Assembly: GCA_018436725.1 (NCBI GenBank)
Contig: JAHDKT010000106.1
Span: 1-64,000 of the forward strand
DNA length: 64,000 nucleotides
Direction of reading: 5' to 3'
DNA from: Synergistaceae bacterium
GTDB lineage: Bacteria; Synergistota; Synergistia; Synergistales; Aminobacteriaceae
Position 1 is the first letter of the stretch. Every line of letters begins with the position of its first letter. The translations under genes were made by a program, and so were the position numbers. The notes below the pieces were generated by a model. It worked only from the letters and a program-made list of their open reading frames with translations. It did not search any database and had not been told where the DNA came from. Positions 61,998 to 64,000 of this stretch are shown piece after piece.

Positions 61998-64000
61998 TTA
62001 TCTTTTTCCGCTTCGCGCCAACAATGCCGCGGGGAGCAGCAAGACGAGGAAAAAGAAAATATCCGAACCGCCGACCGTACAGCCTCCCCCTCCTCGCGAA
62101 GAGACGACCGGGGAGGGGGAGAATGTCGGTTCGGCCTCCAGCAGAAACGCCGGATCGCTCACACTGTCGTTTTTCGCCCCGTCGAGATCGAACGCACCGC
62201 CATCCTTGATTGCGATGACGACAAGACAGGAGTTCGTTATCGCATCCGTCCTCCCGAGGAAGCGCTTTACTACGCTTCCTCCGCCGATACGTCCAACCTC
62301 GACCACCGCCGAATGTCCGTCGTTCAGTTCATCCATTGAAAACGCCTGTACGAATGGCATAGCCGAGACGGAAGTCAGCACCTTCACCACTCGCAGTCTT
62401 TCCGCGTGCTTTCCTACAAACACCGAAGGAATCGGCCCGAAAAATGCGAGAGCGATCGCCCCTTCGTCCTCCCCCTTTCCAGAGGAGGAAACACCGGTAA
62501 GTCGAGCGACGAACAGCGCCAAGGGGGGATTTGGCGCGCCGTCGGGAATTTCAAGGTCCACCAGAGGCTCTTTTAGCCGTTCTCTGACCGCATCGCTCAT
62601 ATACGGTTGCCCGGTATCGTCGACCTTATCCAGAGAATTTTCGGAAAAATCATCTGCAAGTTCGTCCGGGAAACCGAGCACGACTCTCAGAGCGTTCCTG
62701 ATTGCGGCCTTCATGCTCTCTCGCGTCGGATTCGGAGGTACGCTCACGATCAGAGGCGTCGGGTTGGTGAGGACGAAATTTTCGGAGGAGGATGTCTTGG
62801 AGAAGGGGATGATCGGATGATGAACGGGCTGGATTGGATAAGGCGTCGGACGAGGCGTCGGTTCGGGGGTGGGTTCAGGATATGGTTCGGGCATGGGCTC
62901 GGGCGTCGGATCGGGTGTGGGGTTCGGTGTGAAAACCAGCTCATAGGCGCCGATATCGACGCCCGTCCCTTGGGGTCGGGCGATTCCGCGCTGATCGTTT
63001 ACCGGTACGAAAACACCCCCTGCGACCAACGTACCTACAGGGCGCCCTTGATCGAGCGCAGGACTTCCCGCAAAAAGAGCGTGGGTTTTCGTCGGTCCGC
63101 CGTTGTCGGCAAGAGGGCCGAGAGCGGGATTTAAACCTGTATTGCCGCTTCCGGCGTACCCTCCTTGAACGACGCTGTATGACACCGTAACGTCGGGCGC
63201 GACCGAGATCTGATTCTCTCCACCCCAGAAGATGGAGTTCATAACGGTTGCAGCGCCGCCGCTAAGGTCATAGTGCAGCCCTTGCGCACCGAACATCGCG
63301 TTGTTATTAAAAAAAGTGCAGTTCGAAACGACAACGGGAACGCCGAAGTTAAAAATTCCTCCGCCGCCGACAAGATCGGCTCTGTTTTCCGAGAACGTAC
63401 TGTTTTCCACAGTGAGCAAGGCGCCTGAATTATATATCCCTCCGCCCCCCACTGCAGTGGCAATATTTCCGGAAAAGGTGGAATTTCGCAGAACAAGAGA
63501 AACACTCTCGAAATTAAAAATTCCACCGCCGCCGCCTGCGGCGGTGTTGTCGAGGAACGAGCTGTCCTCCACGGTAAGAGTGGATTGCATTGAGTTGCAT
63601 ATTCCGCCTCCGCCCACCGCAGTATTATTATTTGAAAAAATGGACTTTTTTACAAGGAGGGAAGCGTTCTGGAAGTTGAAGATACCCCCGCCTCCCGCCC
63701 CGGCGTTATTGTTGGACAAGGTGCAGTTTTTTACGGTAAGAATACCGGCGTTATATATCCCGCCCCCGCCGAGGAGCGAATTCCCGCCGATGATGGAAAC
63801 CCCGTCGAAGAGTACGTCTGCGGCGACCATTACCGTAACGATGCTCCAATTTACGCCGCCGCCTTTGGCAAGTATGGTCGGATGACCGGTTATGTCTCTT
63901 TCACTTGGGTCCGCCTGCCCTCCCGTCGCAAAACCGCCATAAAGATGCAGATCTTCGGAGATCGTAAAGTCGCCTGGAGCGAGGGCAGTATATGTTCCTT
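61998..64000 (-). CDS. Beta-helix surface protein with Pro-Thr linker and Synerg-CTERM tail (5' end outside the window)
   Basis: Partial: the frame is open to the right edge, reading APGDFTISEDLHLYGGFATG ... DITGHPTILAKGGGVNW, so the start lies beyond 64000. Next are four to five ~32-residue right-handed beta-helix repeats (NSTFSENRADLVGGGGIFNF type) of the pectate-lyase-like/'choice-of-anchor Q' class, a Pro-Thr/Glu-rich linker (PTPDPTPEPMPEPYPEPTPE), a globular domain (RESMKAAIRNALRVVLGFPDELADDF) and a C-terminal tail GGGGCTVGG-hydrophobic-RSGKR. That tail is the Synerg-CTERM sorting signal, with a Cys probably processed and anchored at the cell surface. Likely an adhesin or polysaccharide-binding protein. 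Confidence 0.85.
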   Translation of the reverse strand, partial: GTYTALAPGDFTISEDLHLYGGFATGGQADPSERDITGHPTILAKGGGVNWSIVTVMVAADVLFDGVSIIGGNSLLGGGGIYNAGILTVKNCTLSNNNAGAGGGGIFNFQNASLLVKKSIFSNNNTAVGGGGICNSMQSTLTVEDSSFLDNTAAGGGGGIFNFESVSLVLRNSTFSGNIATAVGGGGIYNSGALLTVENSTFSENRADLVGGGGIFNFGVPVVVSNCTFFNNNAMFGAQGLHYDLSGGAATVMNSIFWGGENQISVAPDVTVSYSVVQGGYAGSGNTGLNPALGPLADNGGPTKTHALFAGSPALDQGRPVGTLVAGGVFVPVNDQRGIARPQGTGVDIGAYELVFTPNPTPDPTPEPMPEPYPEPTPEPTPRPTPYPIQPVHHPIIPFSKTSSSENFVLTNPTPLIVSVPPNPTRESMKAAIRNALRVVLGFPDELADDFSENSLDKVDDTGQPYMSDAVRERLKEPLVDLEIPDGAPNPPLALFVARLTGVSSSGKGEDEGAIALAFFGPIPSVFVGKHAERLRVVKVLTSVSAMPFVQAFSMDELNDGHSAVVEVGRIGGGSVVKRFLGRTDAITNSCLVVIAIKDGGAFDLDGAKNDSVSDPAFLLEAEPTFSPSPVVSSRGGGGCTVGGSDIFFFLVLLLPAALLARSGKR
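63300..63790 (-). repeat. Coding tandem repeats of the beta-helix domain
   Basis: Repeated units of ~95-100 bases, each encoding GGGGIFNF or GGGGIYNSG followed by L(T/L)V(E/K)N(S/C)TFS(E/N/G)N. DNA identity is imperfect, so this is an evolved protein repeat rather than a recent tandem duplication. Confidence 0.7.

Noticed and set aside
63300..63790. Regular ~95-base repeats as a possible CRISPR or satellite
   Set aside because: Repeats are imperfect, in frame, and encode beta-helix rungs; there are no unique spacers between identical repeats.

Overview
The window reads as chromosomal DNA of a Synergistota (Synergistetes) bacterium. The best evidence is the protein running off the right end (61998 onwards): a beta-helix surface protein with a C-terminal Gly-rich/Cys, hydrophobic, basic tail of the Synerg-CTERM type. 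A DUF3160 lipo/secreted protein, a UPF0182 giant membrane protein, several tripartite acid transporters and a tungsten-type aldehyde:ferredoxin oxidoreductase fit that phylum. The genus cannot be named from sequence alone. Most of the DNA is GC-rich with many 1-20 nt gene overlaps; the stretch from about 24.7 to 31.5 kb is clearly AT-richer and looks acquired.

Layout. 0-4 kb: remnant of an IS transposase, an alpha/beta hydrolase with a tiny coupled ORF, a chemotaxis receptor, and non-coding DNA with gene debris. 4-6.5 kb: trpEG behind a complete tryptophan attenuator (leader peptide with three Trp codons, terminator hairpin, promoter). 6.5-10.4 kb: a solute-sensing HD-GYP protein, two uncharacterised genes, a flavin reductase-like gene. 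10.5-15.6 kb: TetR regulator, ABC ATPase, FtsX-type permease and HlyD-type adaptor, a regulated efflux operon. 15.7-19.5 kb: QueG-like Fe-S protein, a Cdd1-type helix-hairpin-helix protein and a soluble hybrid histidine kinase. 19.7-24.6 kb: leuACDB behind a leucine attenuator.

24.7-37.2 kb is a sugar-acid catabolic region, all on the minus strand: GntR/FCD regulator, galactonate-dehydratase-like enzyme, tripartite tricarboxylate transporter tctBCA and a second enolase-superfamily enzyme (AT-rich part); then, in normal-GC DNA, an HpcH/HpaI aldolase, two tandem isocitrate-lyase/PEP-mutase enzymes and a complete TRAP transporter. The regulator gene and the dehydratase gene carry the same 15-bp operator in front of them. 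37.5-41.2 kb: UPF0182 membrane protein (apparently leaderless mRNA) and a lytic transglycosylase. 41.2-47.5 kb: a 4-amino-4-deoxy-L-arabinose lipid A pathway (ArnE-like, ArnT, ArnC, split ArnA as two genes, ArnD) without ArnB. 47.5-52.7 kb: secreted MEMO-like protein overlapping a DUF3160 gene, an unknown protein with a receiver-domain remnant in front, a dodecin. 52.9-54.9 kb: two cobalamin genes. 55.0-61.9 kb: an operon-like run of MoaD-like sulfur carrier, small membrane protein, sodium:solute symporter, 4x[4Fe-4S] ferredoxin, aldehyde:ferredoxin oxidoreductase, RpiR regulator and class III aminotransferase. I propose this last block as the most interesting system here: import of an amino compound, transamination to an aldehyde, and ferredoxin-coupled (probably tungsten-dependent) oxidation to an acid, with its own cofactor sulfur carrier and regulator.

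No rRNA, tRNA, CRISPR array or complete insertion sequence was found.
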